Positions 47,513-56,756 of a stretch of 64,000 bases of DNA are shown piece by piece. The position numbers and the translations under genes were made by a program. Origin of the DNA: Xanthomonas hortorum pv. cynarae (GTDB lineage: Bacteria > Pseudomonadota > Gammaproteobacteria > Xanthomonadales > Xanthomonadaceae); the NCBI RefSeq assembly GCF_002939985.1, contig NZ_MDFM01000016.1:46748-110747 (forward strand), given 5' to 3'. Each line of letters begins with the position of its first letter. Within the stretch, counting starts at the first letter, position 1. The notes under the pieces were generated by a model. That model was given only the letters and a program-made list of their open reading frames with translations, had not been told where the DNA came from and made no database searches.

Positions 47513-47550
47513 TATGGTTTTTTGGAATAGTTCGTCAGGAATATTTCATT
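47513..47550 (+). promoter_or_regulatory. Composite LysR-type site upstream of TonB receptor 2 (degenerate left half)
   Basis: TATGG-TTTTTTG-GAATA (47513-47529), G, 13 bases, TTTCATT (47544-47550). The right half, the 13-base spacer and TTTCATTGG agree exactly with the receptor 1 site; the left half matches three of five bases. A weaker, subordinate target is likely. Confidence 0.6.
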
Positions 47551-47739
47551 GGTGTGGCATGACGGCCGCGCCCTATGCTCCGGCCGCAGCCGCTAGGTAA
47601 GCCTTATCGGGATTACCACGCATCCAACCAGTCTAGGCCTTCGCCGTATGGGGATGCGGGCCAGCAACAACGACGGGCAGGGCGTTCGCGCACCCACCCG
47701 CTAAAAATTAGCAGTACATGCGTCCTGGGAGGGAGCACC

Positions 47740-50481
47740 ATGTCAGTGCAACATCGCCACATTCCGGCAGGCCGGACTGTGGGTCAGCGTTCGATCCGTG
47801 ATTTCCGCCGCTCCGTGATGGCCATCAGTGTGGCCACGCTGCTGAGCGCGCAGGCCTATGCGCAGGACGCGACCACCACTGCCGCTCCAGCGCAGGACCC
47901 GACCACCCAGCAGCTCGACACCGTGCAGGTCACCGGCACCCGCAGCAGCGTCACCAAGGCGCAGCTGGTCAAGCAGAACGCCGAGCAGATCGTCGATTCG
48001 ATCGTTGCCGAAGATATCGGCAAGCTGCCCGACAACAACGTTGCCGAGGCGCTGCAGCGCATCTCCGGTATCCAGATCACGCGCAACTACGGCGAAGGCA
48101 GCTCGATCGCCATTCGCGGTCTAACCCAGGTGCGTACCGAACTCAATGGCCGTGACATCTTCACCGCCAACGACGGCCGTGGCCTGAGCTTCGAAGACGT
48201 CTCTGCCGAATTGCTCGGCGGCGTCAACGTCTACAAGAATCCCTCGGCCGACATGATCGAAGGTGGCCTGGGCGGCACGGTGGACCTGCGCACGCGTCTG
48301 CCGTTCGACTATGACGGCCGCAAGATCGCCGGCAGCGTCCAGTACAACTATTACGACCTGGCCGACGACGGCAAGCCGGCGTTCTCGGGCCTGTTCAGCG
48401 ATCGCTGGCAGACCGGAATCGGCGAGATCGGCCTGCTGGTGAACTATTCCCAGCAGAAGAGCCCGTTCCGTCAGGACACCATCTCGATCGAGCCGTGGTG
48501 GGTGCAGGACAATTTGCCCGGTTACGAGGGGCAGGGTATTGCGGTTCCACGCGGCGCGGGCATCAACACCACAGTTGGCGAGCGCGAGCGTAAAACCGGC
48601 GCGTTTGCGATGCAGTGGCGTCCGAACGATTCGGTCGAGGTCTATACGCAGGTGCTGCGTTCGGAATACGACTTCAGCTGGCAGGATTACTCGTTCTTCG
48701 CACTGACCGGGCAGACGCCAATTCAAGGCTTGCCCGGCATCCAGGTCAACGACCGCAACGAGTTCGTCAACGGCTCGTTCCAGAATGTGCCGACCGAATC
48801 CAACACCAGCCTGACCGAACGTCATTCGGTGACCACCGATTACTCGCTGGGTGCCAAGTGGACGGTCAACGAAAAGCTGACCCTGAGCACGGACTTCCAG
48901 TATGTCGATGCCACCACCACCGGCACGCGCTATATCCTGTCTACCGGTCAGACCACCAGCCCGCAATTCAATGTCGATTTCCGCGGCGACTTGCCGCGCT
49001 TGTCGGTGACCGATGCCAGCGGCGCAGAAGGCTATCTGGCCGATGCCAACAACTACGACGGTTGGCGCTATCACCTGGACAACAAGGACGACAACAAGGG
49101 CACCGAGTTCGCCTGGCGTGCCGATATGGATCTGGCCTTCGACAGCGATTTCGTGCGCAGCTTCAAGGCAGGTGTGCGCTACACCGACCGCGATGCCGAG
49201 ACCAAGGGCAACATCTATCGTTTTATGTGCCTTAATGCATGCATAGATAACCCGGCGGACAAGGTTCCATTCTCCCAGTTCCCGACGATTGGTCTGGTGA
49301 CCAATCCAATCACCGATTTTTTCCGTGGTGAAAGCAGCACCTTTGGACGCACGTTGACGGCAGCCAATTCGGCAGTTGCCAACTACGAACAGACGCTTGC
49401 GACGTTCGGCGGTACGCCGCTGGTGTTCTCGCCCAACAACATCAATGCGCAGACCGAGAAGACCTATGCGGCCTACGGGGTATTGCGCTTCGGTGTGGAC
49501 AGCGATTCGATTCCGTTCGACGGCAACATCGGCGTGCGCGTGGTGCGCACCGAAGTCGGCTCGACCGGCGTGCGTACCGCGACCGACGCCGAAGGCGGTG
49601 GCCTGATTCCGGTGGATGCGCAGCAGACCTACACCGACGTGCTGCCGAGCCTGAATCTGCGTTGGATGCTCAGCGATACGTTGCAGTGGCGTTTTGCGGC
49701 CTCGCGCGGTATTTCGCGCCCGACCTTCGATCGTCTCAATCCCAACCTGACCTTGAGCAACGGCACCTCCAACACGGGCACCGCAACGCGCACCGGCGCT
49801 GCCGGTAACCCGGAGCTGGAACCGGTCAAGGCCGACCAGTTCGATACCGCGCTGGAGTGGTACTTCGGTCAGGGTTCGATGATGTACGGCACCGTGTTCT
49901 ACAAAAAGGTCGAAGGCTTCATCGCCAACGCCGTCTTCAACGAGGTGTACGACGGTCAGGTGTGGCAGATCACGCGTCCGGTCAACGGCGATGCAGGCAA
50001 GATCCGCGGTGCGGAACTGGGCTACACGCAGTTCTTCGACTTCCTGCCGGGCTGGCTGAGTGGCTTCGGCCTGCAGACCAACTACACCTATGTCGACAGC
50101 GAGGCGCCGAGCCCCACTGCCACCGACACCAACGGCCAGGCACTCACCGTGCCGCTGGAAGGGTTGTCCAAGAACAGCTACAACGCGATCCTCAGCTACG
50201 AAACGGCGCGCTTCCAGGGCCGTGTGGCCTACAACTGGCGCAGCGACTGGCTGGTGACCACCGCAGGCAACGGCACTGAAAATCTGCCGGTCTACAACAA
50301 GGGCTTCGGCCAGCTGGATGCCTCGCTGCGTTTCAACATCAATGATGTGTGGTCGATTTCGCTCGATGGCGTGAATCTGCTCGATACCCGGCGCGAAAGC
50401 TATCTGGGTTCCGAGTCGCGCTACCGCGACTTCGTGATCAACGATCGTCGGTATGGCCTGACCTTGCGGGCCAGCCTGTAG
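47740..50481 (+). CDS. TonB-dependent receptor 2 of the xyloglucan locus
   Basis: 913 aa, a paralogue of receptor 1. Signal peptide to AQAYAQDA; TonB-box-like TQQLDTVQVTGTRSSV; plug QIVDSIVAEDIGKLPDNNVAEALQRISGIQ, then IRGLTQVRTELNGRDIFTA and GLSFEDVSAELLGGVNVYKNPS. Barrel end RYGLTLRASL. Same carbohydrate receptor class; probably shares or complements the ligand range of receptor 1. The start at MSVQHRHIPAG follows GGGAGGGAGC. A terminator-like hairpin follows before the GH74 gene. Confidence 0.93.
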   Translation: MSVQHRHIPAGRTVGQRSIRDFRRSVMAISVATLLSAQAYAQDATTTAAPAQDPTTQQLDTVQVTGTRSSVTKAQLVKQNAEQIVDSIVAEDIGKLPDNNVAEALQRISGIQITRNYGEGSSIAIRGLTQVRTELNGRDIFTANDGRGLSFEDVSAELLGGVNVYKNPSADMIEGGLGGTVDLRTRLPFDYDGRKIAGSVQYNYYDLADDGKPAFSGLFSDRWQTGIGEIGLLVNYSQQKSPFRQDTISIEPWWVQDNLPGYEGQGIAVPRGAGINTTVGERERKTGAFAMQWRPNDSVEVYTQVLRSEYDFSWQDYSFFALTGQTPIQGLPGIQVNDRNEFVNGSFQNVPTESNTSLTERHSVTTDYSLGAKWTVNEKLTLSTDFQYVDATTTGTRYILSTGQTTSPQFNVDFRGDLPRLSVTDASGAEGYLADANNYDGWRYHLDNKDDNKGTEFAWRADMDLAFDSDFVRSFKAGVRYTDRDAETKGNIYRFMCLNACIDNPADKVPFSQFPTIGLVTNPITDFFRGESSTFGRTLTAANSAVANYEQTLATFGGTPLVFSPNNINAQTEKTYAAYGVLRFGVDSDSIPFDGNIGVRVVRTEVGSTGVRTATDAEGGGLIPVDAQQTYTDVLPSLNLRWMLSDTLQWRFAASRGISRPTFDRLNPNLTLSNGTSNTGTATRTGAAGNPELEPVKADQFDTALEWYFGQGSMMYGTVFYKKVEGFIANAVFNEVYDGQVWQITRPVNGDAGKIRGAELGYTQFFDFLPGWLSGFGLQTNYTYVDSEAPSPTATDTNGQALTVPLEGLSKNSYNAILSYETARFQGRVAYNWRSDWLVTTAGNGTENLPVYNKGFGQLDASLRFNINDVWSISLDGVNLLDTRRESYLGSESRYRDFVINDRRYGLTLRASL

Positions 50482-50504
50482 AACGTGCCGTAGGAAGTGC
50501 GTCT

Positions 50505-50549
50505 CCGGTCCGGCGAGCTGTGCAGGCAGCTCGTTGGACCGGTGTTTTT
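50505..50549 (+). terminator. Terminator-like hairpin between TonB receptor 2 and GH74 gene
   Basis: CCGGTCC-GG-CGAGCTG (50505-50520) pairs with CAGCTCG-TT-GGACCGG (50527-50542) with one internal loop, then TGTTTTT. It lies 24 bases after the receptor stop and 50 bases before GH74. As I see no composite site or good promoter before GH74, read-through at reduced level is likely. Confidence 0.75.
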
Positions 50550-50599
50550 CCAGTCGATGGCAACCATCGACCGCAACGGGAGCCGGAGGAATGATCGTC

Positions 50600-52858
50600 A
50601 TGATCGATCCGCCTACTGAGCGCCGTCGTCTTCGTACGCAATCGTGGCAGGCCCGTCTGTGGGTGTTGCTGCTGTTGGCGTCTGTCTTTGGGCTGCATGC
50701 CGCCGAGTCCGGCGCGCAGGGGCCTTACCAATGGCGCAGCGTTGCCATTGGCGGTGGCGGATTCGTCACCGGGGTGCTGTTTCATCCCGCAGAGCGCGAT
50801 CTTGCGTATGCGCGCACCGATGTCGGTGGCGCCTACCGTTGGGATGCGCGTGCGCAGCAGTGGATCGCACTGACCGATTGGTTGGGAGCCGACGACTGGA
50901 ATCTGATGGGGATCGACGCCTTCGCGGTCGATCCTGCCGACCCGAAGGCGCTGTATCTGGCCGCGGGCACCTATATGCACGAGCGCGCCGGCAATGCGGC
51001 GGTGCTGCGTTCGTTCGATCGCGGTCACAGCTTCGAGCGTGCCGAGTTGCCATTCAAACTGGGTGGCAACCAGCTGGGGCGTTCCAATGGCGAACGCCTG
51101 GCGGTGGACCCGCACGATGGCCGCGTGCTGTTGCTCGGGTCGCGCGATGCGGGCCTGTGGCGCAGCGCCGATCGCGGCGCGCATTGGGCGCGTGTGGAGG
51201 CGTTTCCTGCCGAGGCATTGGCGGGTGCCGTTGCGCGCAATCATGTCGGGCGCGAGCAGGCCGTCGGCATCGCGTTTGTGGTCTTCGACCCGGCAAGCGG
51301 CCGCGCCGGTGCGCCGACGCCGCGCATCTATGTCGGTGTGTCCACTGCGCAAACCAGTCTGTATGTGTCCGAAGATGAAGGTCGCAGCTGGTCGGCCGTG
51401 GCCGGGCAACCCAAGGGCTTGCGTCCCAGCCACATGGCCGGTGGCAGCGGTGGGCACTGGTATCTGAGCTACGGCGACCAGCCCGGTCCGGATCTGATGG
51501 CCGGTGGCGCGCTATGGAAATACACCCCGGCGCAGGCGCGCTCGAAGGCGGGTTGGAGCGAGATCAGCCCGATTGCGCAGCCTGCCAGTGGCGATGGTTT
51601 CGGCTGGGGCGCGGTAGCGGTGGATCCGCAACAGCCGCAGGTACTGCTGGCCAGTACGTTCCGCCGCCGCACACCGCGCGACGAGTTGTTTCGCAGCGTC
51701 GATGGCGGTCGCAGCTGGACGCCGTTGTTGGCCGCATCGCAGTTCGATCACAGCGCAGCGCCGTGGACCGCGCAGGCGACGCCGCACTGGATGGGTGCCT
51801 TGGCGATCGATCCGTTCGACAGTAACCACGCGCTGTTCGTCACCGGCTACGGCATCTGGGCCTCGCGCAATCTGCAGGAGTTCGCCAGGCAGCAGCGTCC
51901 ATTGCAATGGTGGTTTCAGGATCGCGGGCTGGAAGAAACCGTGCCGCTGGATCTGCTCAGCCCGATGCAGGGCGCGCATCTGCTCAGCGCGCTGGGCGAT
52001 ATCGATGGCTTTCGGCATGACGATCTGGACCGCGCACAATTGCAGTACGCCGGACCACGCCTGACCAATGGCGAGAGCATCGATGCCGCCGGGCAGGCCG
52101 CGCAATGGGTGGTACGTAGCGGCACCGTGCGCGATCGCCGCAACAACGAAATTCGCGCGCTCTACTCGCGCGATGGCGGCGCGCAGTGGACGGCGTTTGC
52201 CAGCGAGCCGCCAGCGGGGCAGGGCGCCGGCAACATCGCCATTTCCGCCGACGCATCCCAGGTTGTGTGGGCGCCCGACAAAGGTGGCGTATGGCGCACG
52301 GCCGATTTCGGCAAGCAATGGCAGCGTGTGCAGGGGCTGCCCGACACTGCGGTGGCGGTAGCCGATCGCGTTGATGCGCGGCGCTGGTATGCAGTGGATA
52401 CCGCGAGCGGGCGCTTGTTCGAGAGCCGCGATGGCGCAGCGAACTTTCGCGACACCGGTGCGCAGGTTGGCAGCCCGGCACGCGATGAGCGTGCGCGTCC
52501 GCAACTGCGCCCCGATCCGTGGCGTGCGGGTGTGGTGTATCTGGCCAGCCCCACGCTGGGCGTGATGCGCTGGCAGGACGGTCGTTTGCAGACCTTGTCC
52601 ACGCCGGACCAGGCGCGTTCGTTGGGCATCGGCAAGGCGCTGCGCGAGGGTGCACCGCCGGCGCTGTATCTGGCCGGCCGTGTGGATGGCGTGGACGGTG
52701 TATTCCGATCCGACGACGAAGGCACGCACTGGTTGCGCATCAACGACGATGCGCACCGTTTCGGCAAGCCGTACAGCGTGACCGGCGATCCGCGCATCCC
52801 CGGGCGCGTGTACTTCGCTACTGGTGGGCGTGGCATTTTCTACGGCGATCCACGATGA
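50600..52858 (+). CDS. GH74 endo-xyloglucanase
   Basis: 752 aa. A two-propeller GH74 enzyme cutting the xyloglucan backbone. Signal peptide ends near AAESGAQ. N-terminal YQWRSVAIGGGGFVTGVLFHP and YARTDVGGAYRWD (likely catalytic D74) are characteristic. The second likely acid is D467 in LGDIDGF. Repeated propeller motifs SxDxGxxW occur (FRSVDGGRSWTP, YSRDGGAQWTA, FRSDDEGTHWLR). The start at 50600 is preferred over an ATG 9 bases earlier because GGAGG at 50585 is ten bases upstream. Matches the xyloglucanase at this position in the described Xanthomonas locus. Confidence 0.92.
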   Translation: MIDPPTERRRLRTQSWQARLWVLLLLASVFGLHAAESGAQGPYQWRSVAIGGGGFVTGVLFHPAERDLAYARTDVGGAYRWDARAQQWIALTDWLGADDWNLMGIDAFAVDPADPKALYLAAGTYMHERAGNAAVLRSFDRGHSFERAELPFKLGGNQLGRSNGERLAVDPHDGRVLLLGSRDAGLWRSADRGAHWARVEAFPAEALAGAVARNHVGREQAVGIAFVVFDPASGRAGAPTPRIYVGVSTAQTSLYVSEDEGRSWSAVAGQPKGLRPSHMAGGSGGHWYLSYGDQPGPDLMAGGALWKYTPAQARSKAGWSEISPIAQPASGDGFGWGAVAVDPQQPQVLLASTFRRRTPRDELFRSVDGGRSWTPLLAASQFDHSAAPWTAQATPHWMGALAIDPFDSNHALFVTGYGIWASRNLQEFARQQRPLQWWFQDRGLEETVPLDLLSPMQGAHLLSALGDIDGFRHDDLDRAQLQYAGPRLTNGESIDAAGQAAQWVVRSGTVRDRRNNEIRALYSRDGGAQWTAFASEPPAGQGAGNIAISADASQVVWAPDKGGVWRTADFGKQWQRVQGLPDTAVAVADRVDARRWYAVDTASGRLFESRDGAANFRDTGAQVGSPARDERARPQLRPDPWRAGVVYLASPTLGVMRWQDGRLQTLSTPDQARSLGIGKALREGAPPALYLAGRVDGVDGVFRSDDEGTHWLRINDDAHRFGKPYSVTGDPRIPGRVYFATGGRGIFYGDPR

Positions 52859-52964
52859 GCGCTGCGTACCTGCGCGCGTCATTGTGCTGTCTTACTGTAT
52901 GCGGCGGCGCGTGCTGTCGCTTTGTTGCGCGCCGAGTGGCTGCGCCGACTCTGGAGATCACTGC

Positions 52965-54881
52965 ATGACCGCTTCTTTCATCCGTCGTGGCTGCCTGTTG
53001 GGCCTGGCGCTGATCAGCCCCGCCGCGTTGGCACAACCGACCCTGCCATTGTTGTTTGCCGATGGCGCGGTATTGCAGCGCGACCAGCCGATGCCGGTGT
53101 GGGGCTGGGCATCGCCGAATGCCGTCATCACGGTCAGCTTTGACGGCAAACGCACCACCGCCAAGGCCGACGCGAAAGGGCAGTGGAAGGTGAATTTGCC
53201 CGCGCATAAGGCCGGTGGCCCGTATGTGCTGAGTGTGCAGGGCGATGGAGGCGAGTTGCAGGTGCGGGATGTGCTGGTCGGCGATGTGTGGCTGGCCAGT
53301 GGTCAATCGAATATGGAGTGGCCCTTGGCGCAGGCCAGCGATGGTGCGCAGGCAGTGGCTGCTGCCAACGACCCGCAATTGCGCCACTTCAAGGTGCCCA
53401 AGTCGTGGTCGGTGCAGCCGGAAGCGCGCCTGACCGGCGGCGACTGGAAAGCGGCGACGCCGGAGAATGCCGGCGAGTTCACTGCAGTGGGATATTTCTT
53501 CGCCAAGGAGCTGCGTGCCAGCACCGGCGTGCCGATCGGCATCGTCAACAGCACCTGGGGTGGCAGTGCGATCGAAGCGTGGATGGAGGCGGCTTCGCTG
53601 GGGTTGAACGCCGACCAGAATCAGGGCGCGATCGAAGCGATCAAGCAACGCGATGCCACCGCGCAGGCCGCCACCGGCAAGCGCATCGCGCGCTGGCCCA
53701 AGGTGGACGGCGACATGCTGCAGTGGCGCGAACCGACGTTTGACGACAGCGACTGGGACAGCATCCCGACCACCCAGCAATGGGAACTCAGCGGCTATGA
53801 CGGCATGGATGGTATCGCCTGGTATCGCACCACAATCACGCTGAGCGCTGCCGAGGCCAAGACCGGTATTGCGCTGGGTGTTGGTCAGATCGATGACTCC
53901 GATATCACCTATGTCAACGGCGCCCAGGTTGGCCAGACCACCAAGCAGTGGAACCTGCCGCGCGTCTACACCGTGCCGCCTTCTGCACTGCATGCAGGCG
54001 TCAACCACATCGCCGTGCGGGTGGAAGATCTCAGCGGTGGCGGCGGCATGCATGGTCCGGACGAGCAGCGCTTTGTGCAGACCACCGCCGGTGCCAGGCG
54101 CGCCTTGAGCGGCTGGAAATTCCGCCCTGCGGCCGTGCGCGTGTCGCTGGCCGACAACAAGAATCAGCTGCCCACGCTGCTGTACAACCAGATGATCCAT
54201 CCGCTGCAGCCGTTCCCGGTCAAGGGCGTGATCTGGTATCAGGGCGAAACCAATGCCAGCGACACCGGTGCGGTGAAATATCGCGAGCAGTTCGCGGCGA
54301 TGATCCAGCAATGGCGCGCCGAACGCGGTGCGAAACAGCTGCCGTTTCTATGGGTGCAGCTGGCCAACTTCAAGGCCGGTGGCGACAAGGGCGAACTGAG
54401 CCCGTGGGCGCTGTTGCGCGAGTCGCAATCCAAGACGCTGGCGCTGCCGGCGACCGGGCAGGCGGTGATCATCGATATCGGCAACCCCACCGATATCCAT
54501 CCCACCAACAAGCGCGATGTCGGCCATCGTCTGGCGCTTGCGGCGCGGCATGTGGCTTATGGCGAAACGCTGGTGTACAGCGCGCCGGTGTTCAAGCGCG
54601 CGAGCTTCGCCGATGGCCAGGCGGTGCTGAGTTTCGATCTGCAAGGCAGTGCGTTGCAGGTGCGTGGCGGTGGCCAAGTGCAAGGCTTCCGTGTCGCCGG
54701 TGCCGACAAGCAGTTCCATCCAGCCACCGCGCAACTCGATGGCGATCGCGTGATCGTACGCAGCGATGCGGTGTCTGCACCGGTCGCCGTGCGCTACGGC
54801 TGGAGCGAAAACCCGGATGACGCCAACCTGGTCAATCGCGAACACCTTCCCGTTTCCCCCTTCCGCACCGATACCTGGTGA
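52965..54881 (+). CDS. CE20-type SGNH acetylesterase with inserted domain
   Basis: 638 aa. Signal peptide to ALAQP. An N-terminal beta domain precedes the SGNH hydrolase core, with the catalytic Ser S115 in [20 protein letters not shown] near residue 425 and D510/H512 in [10 protein letters not shown] jelly-roll-like insert (about 245-385, [10 protein letters not shown]...[16 protein letters not shown]) interrupts the core. Sequence-based annotation would call this sialate O-acetylesterase. In this locus it more likely removes acetyl groups from xyloglucan side-chain galactose, as known for CE20. The start MTASFIRRG follows CTGGAGA. Confidence 0.87.
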   Translation: MTASFIRRGCLLGLALISPAALAQPTLPLLFADGAVLQRDQPMPVWGWASPNAVITVSFDGKRTTAKADAKGQWKVNLPAHKAGGPYVLSVQGDGGELQVRDVLVGDVWLASGQSNMEWPLAQASDGAQAVAAANDPQLRHFKVPKSWSVQPEARLTGGDWKAATPENAGEFTAVGYFFAKELRASTGVPIGIVNSTWGGSAIEAWMEAASLGLNADQNQGAIEAIKQRDATAQAATGKRIARWPKVDGDMLQWREPTFDDSDWDSIPTTQQWELSGYDGMDGIAWYRTTITLSAAEAKTGIALGVGQIDDSDITYVNGAQVGQTTKQWNLPRVYTVPPSALHAGVNHIAVRVEDLSGGGGMHGPDEQRFVQTTAGARRALSGWKFRPAAVRVSLADNKNQLPTLLYNQMIHPLQPFPVKGVIWYQGETNASDTGAVKYREQFAAMIQQWRAERGAKQLPFLWVQLANFKAGGDKGELSPWALLRESQSKTLALPATGQAVIIDIGNPTDIHPTNKRDVGHRLALAARHVAYGETLVYSAPVFKRASFADGQAVLSFDLQGSALQVRGGGQVQGFRVAGADKQFHPATAQLDGDRVIVRSDAVSAPVAVRYGWSENPDDANLVNREHLPVSPFRTDTW

Positions 54882-54892
54882 CACGGAGTCTT

Positions 54893-56632
54893 ATGTCCAT
54901 GCATTCCCCCGTTACGCGTGCGATCGCTCCTTCCACTGCACGCCGTTGCCTGCGTCCGCTGCTGCTGTCCGCGCTGGCGCTGGCCTTGGCTGCGTGCCAA
55001 TCCGGTGAGCAGGACAAGGCCAAACCTGCCGCGGTCGCACCGGCTGCCGGCACCGCAGCCACCGCGCCTGCCACCGCAGCGGCACCAGCTGCACAAACGC
55101 CAATGCCGCAGTTCGTCAGCAAGGACGGCAAGCATGCGTTGATGGTCGATGGTGCGCCGTTCCTGATCCTGGGCGCGCAGGTCAACAACTCCAGCAACTA
55201 TCCCGGGGTGATGGACAAGGTGTGGCCTGCGATGCAGGTGCTGGGCCCCAACACCGTGCAGGTGCCGATCGCCTGGGAGCAGGTTGAGCCGGAAGAAGGC
55301 AAGTTCGATTTTTCCTTCGTCGACACGCTGCTCAACCAGGCGCGCGAGCACAAGGTGCGGCTGGTGCTGCTGTGGTTTGCGACCTGGAAGAACAACGGCC
55401 CGGCGTACGCGCCGCATTGGGTCAAGACCGACAACCAGCGCTTCCCGCGCGTGGTGACGCGCGAGGGCAAGGCGATCGGGTCGCTGTCGCCGCATGCGCA
55501 GGCCACGCTGGATGCAGACCGCAAGGCCTTTGTTGCCTTCATGCAGCATTTGAAGCAGGTCGATCCGCAGCACACCGTAATCATGATCCAGCCGGAAAAC
55601 GAGCCGGGCACCTACGGCAGCGTGCGCGACTTCTCGCCGATGGCGCAGAAGCTGTTCGACGGCCCGGTGCCGGACGAACTGCTCAAGCGTTTGAACAAGC
55701 AGCCGGGCAGCTGGGCGCAGGTGTTCAGTGCCGATGCCGACGAGATCTTCCATGCCTGGTCGATCGGTCGCTACATTGATCAAGTGGCCGAAGCCGGCAA
55801 GGCTGAGTACCCGCTGCCGATGTACGTCAACGCCGCACTGCGTGGCCCGTTCAATCCCGGCCAGCCCGGTCAATACGCCAGCGGTGGTCCCACCGATAAC
55901 GTGCTGGATGTGTGGAAGGCCGCCGGTCCGCATATCGACCTGCTGGCGCCGGACATCTACATGCCCGAATACCGCATGTACACCACGGTGTTGGAGCGCT
56001 ACGCACGTCCGGATAACGCCTTGTTCGTTGCCGAAACCGGCAACCGCCCCGAGTACGCGCGTTATCTGTTCCCCACACTGGGCCACGACGGCATCGGCTG
56101 GTCGGCGTTCGGCATGGACTACACGCGTTATTCCAACTATCCGTTGGGCGCCAAGCACGTCAACGAAGAAACGCTGGCGCCGTTCGCGCTGGGTTTCGAT
56201 CTGGTCAAACGCGGCATGCGTCCGTTCGCCAAGGCCGCCTCCGAAGGCAAACTCCACGGCACCGCAGAAGAACCCGGCCAGGCCGTGCAGGAGCTCAAGC
56301 TCAACGAGCGCTGGAGCGCCACCATCACCTATGGCGTGCCGCAGTTCTGGTTCAAGGGCGAGCCGCCGGGCAACCCTGAGCCGATTGGCGCGGCCTTGAT
56401 CGCCGAGCTCGGCCCGGACGAATTCCTGGTCACCGGTTACCACGTGCGCGTGACCCTGCATCCGGCCAGCGAGGCGACCGCCAACATGCTCTACGACCGC
56501 GTCGAGGAAGGCGTGTACGACGGTAGCGACTGGAAGTTCGAGCGCAACTGGAACGGCGACCAGACCGATTACGGCGTCAATTTTTCCAGTGCGCCGCAGC
56601 TGCTGAAGATCAAGCTGGCGACTTACAAATAA
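54893..56632 (+). CDS. GH35 beta-galactosidase lipoprotein
   Basis: 579 aa. The signal ends in the lipobox LALAACQS, so it should be membrane-anchored in the periplasm, followed by an Ala/Pro-rich linker (about 35-70). The GH35 TIM barrel has acid/base E237 (QPENEPG) and nucleophile E381 (VAETGN). The C-terminal part (about 400-575) is the DUF5597-type domain. It would remove galactose from xyloglucan side chains after deacetylation. The start [10 protein letters not shown] at 54893 has ACGGAG nine bases before; a GTG at 54878 overlapping the previous stop is an alternative. Confidence 0.9.
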   Translation: MSMHSPVTRAIAPSTARRCLRPLLLSALALALAACQSGEQDKAKPAAVAPAAGTAATAPATAAAPAAQTPMPQFVSKDGKHALMVDGAPFLILGAQVNNSSNYPGVMDKVWPAMQVLGPNTVQVPIAWEQVEPEEGKFDFSFVDTLLNQAREHKVRLVLLWFATWKNNGPAYAPHWVKTDNQRFPRVVTREGKAIGSLSPHAQATLDADRKAFVAFMQHLKQVDPQHTVIMIQPENEPGTYGSVRDFSPMAQKLFDGPVPDELLKRLNKQPGSWAQVFSADADEIFHAWSIGRYIDQVAEAGKAEYPLPMYVNAALRGPFNPGQPGQYASGGPTDNVLDVWKAAGPHIDLLAPDIYMPEYRMYTTVLERYARPDNALFVAETGNRPEYARYLFPTLGHDGIGWSAFGMDYTRYSNYPLGAKHVNEETLAPFALGFDLVKRGMRPFAKAASEGKLHGTAEEPGQAVQELKLNERWSATITYGVPQFWFKGEPPGNPEPIGAALIAELGPDEFLVTGYHVRVTLHPASEATANMLYDRVEEGVYDGSDWKFERNWNGDQTDYGVNFSSAPQLLKIKLATYK

Positions 56633-56756
56633 ACGCGGTTATCAGCGTTGCCGCGCAGCCCGATAACTGCGCAGCGCGCTGTCAGCCACGTTGAATTCAA
56701 TGAACCCATGCGCTGCCGCCCCCGCGGCACCGCTTCGTAATTCCAAGGGAGTGAAC

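Larger units (their letters stand above)
47402..47739. other. Control region between the two TonB receptors
   Basis: 338 bp containing a terminator for receptor 1 (47464-47504), a composite LysR-type site (47513-47550), a weak -10-like TATGCT (47574-47579) and the conserved leader element GCGTCCTGGGAGGGA (47720-47734). No gene. Confidence 0.65.

Noticed and set aside
44208..47739. PIP-box (TTCGB-N15-TTCGB) marking HrpX control of the receptors
   Set aside because: Single TTCGT elements occur in both promoter regions but no second copy at the right spacing.
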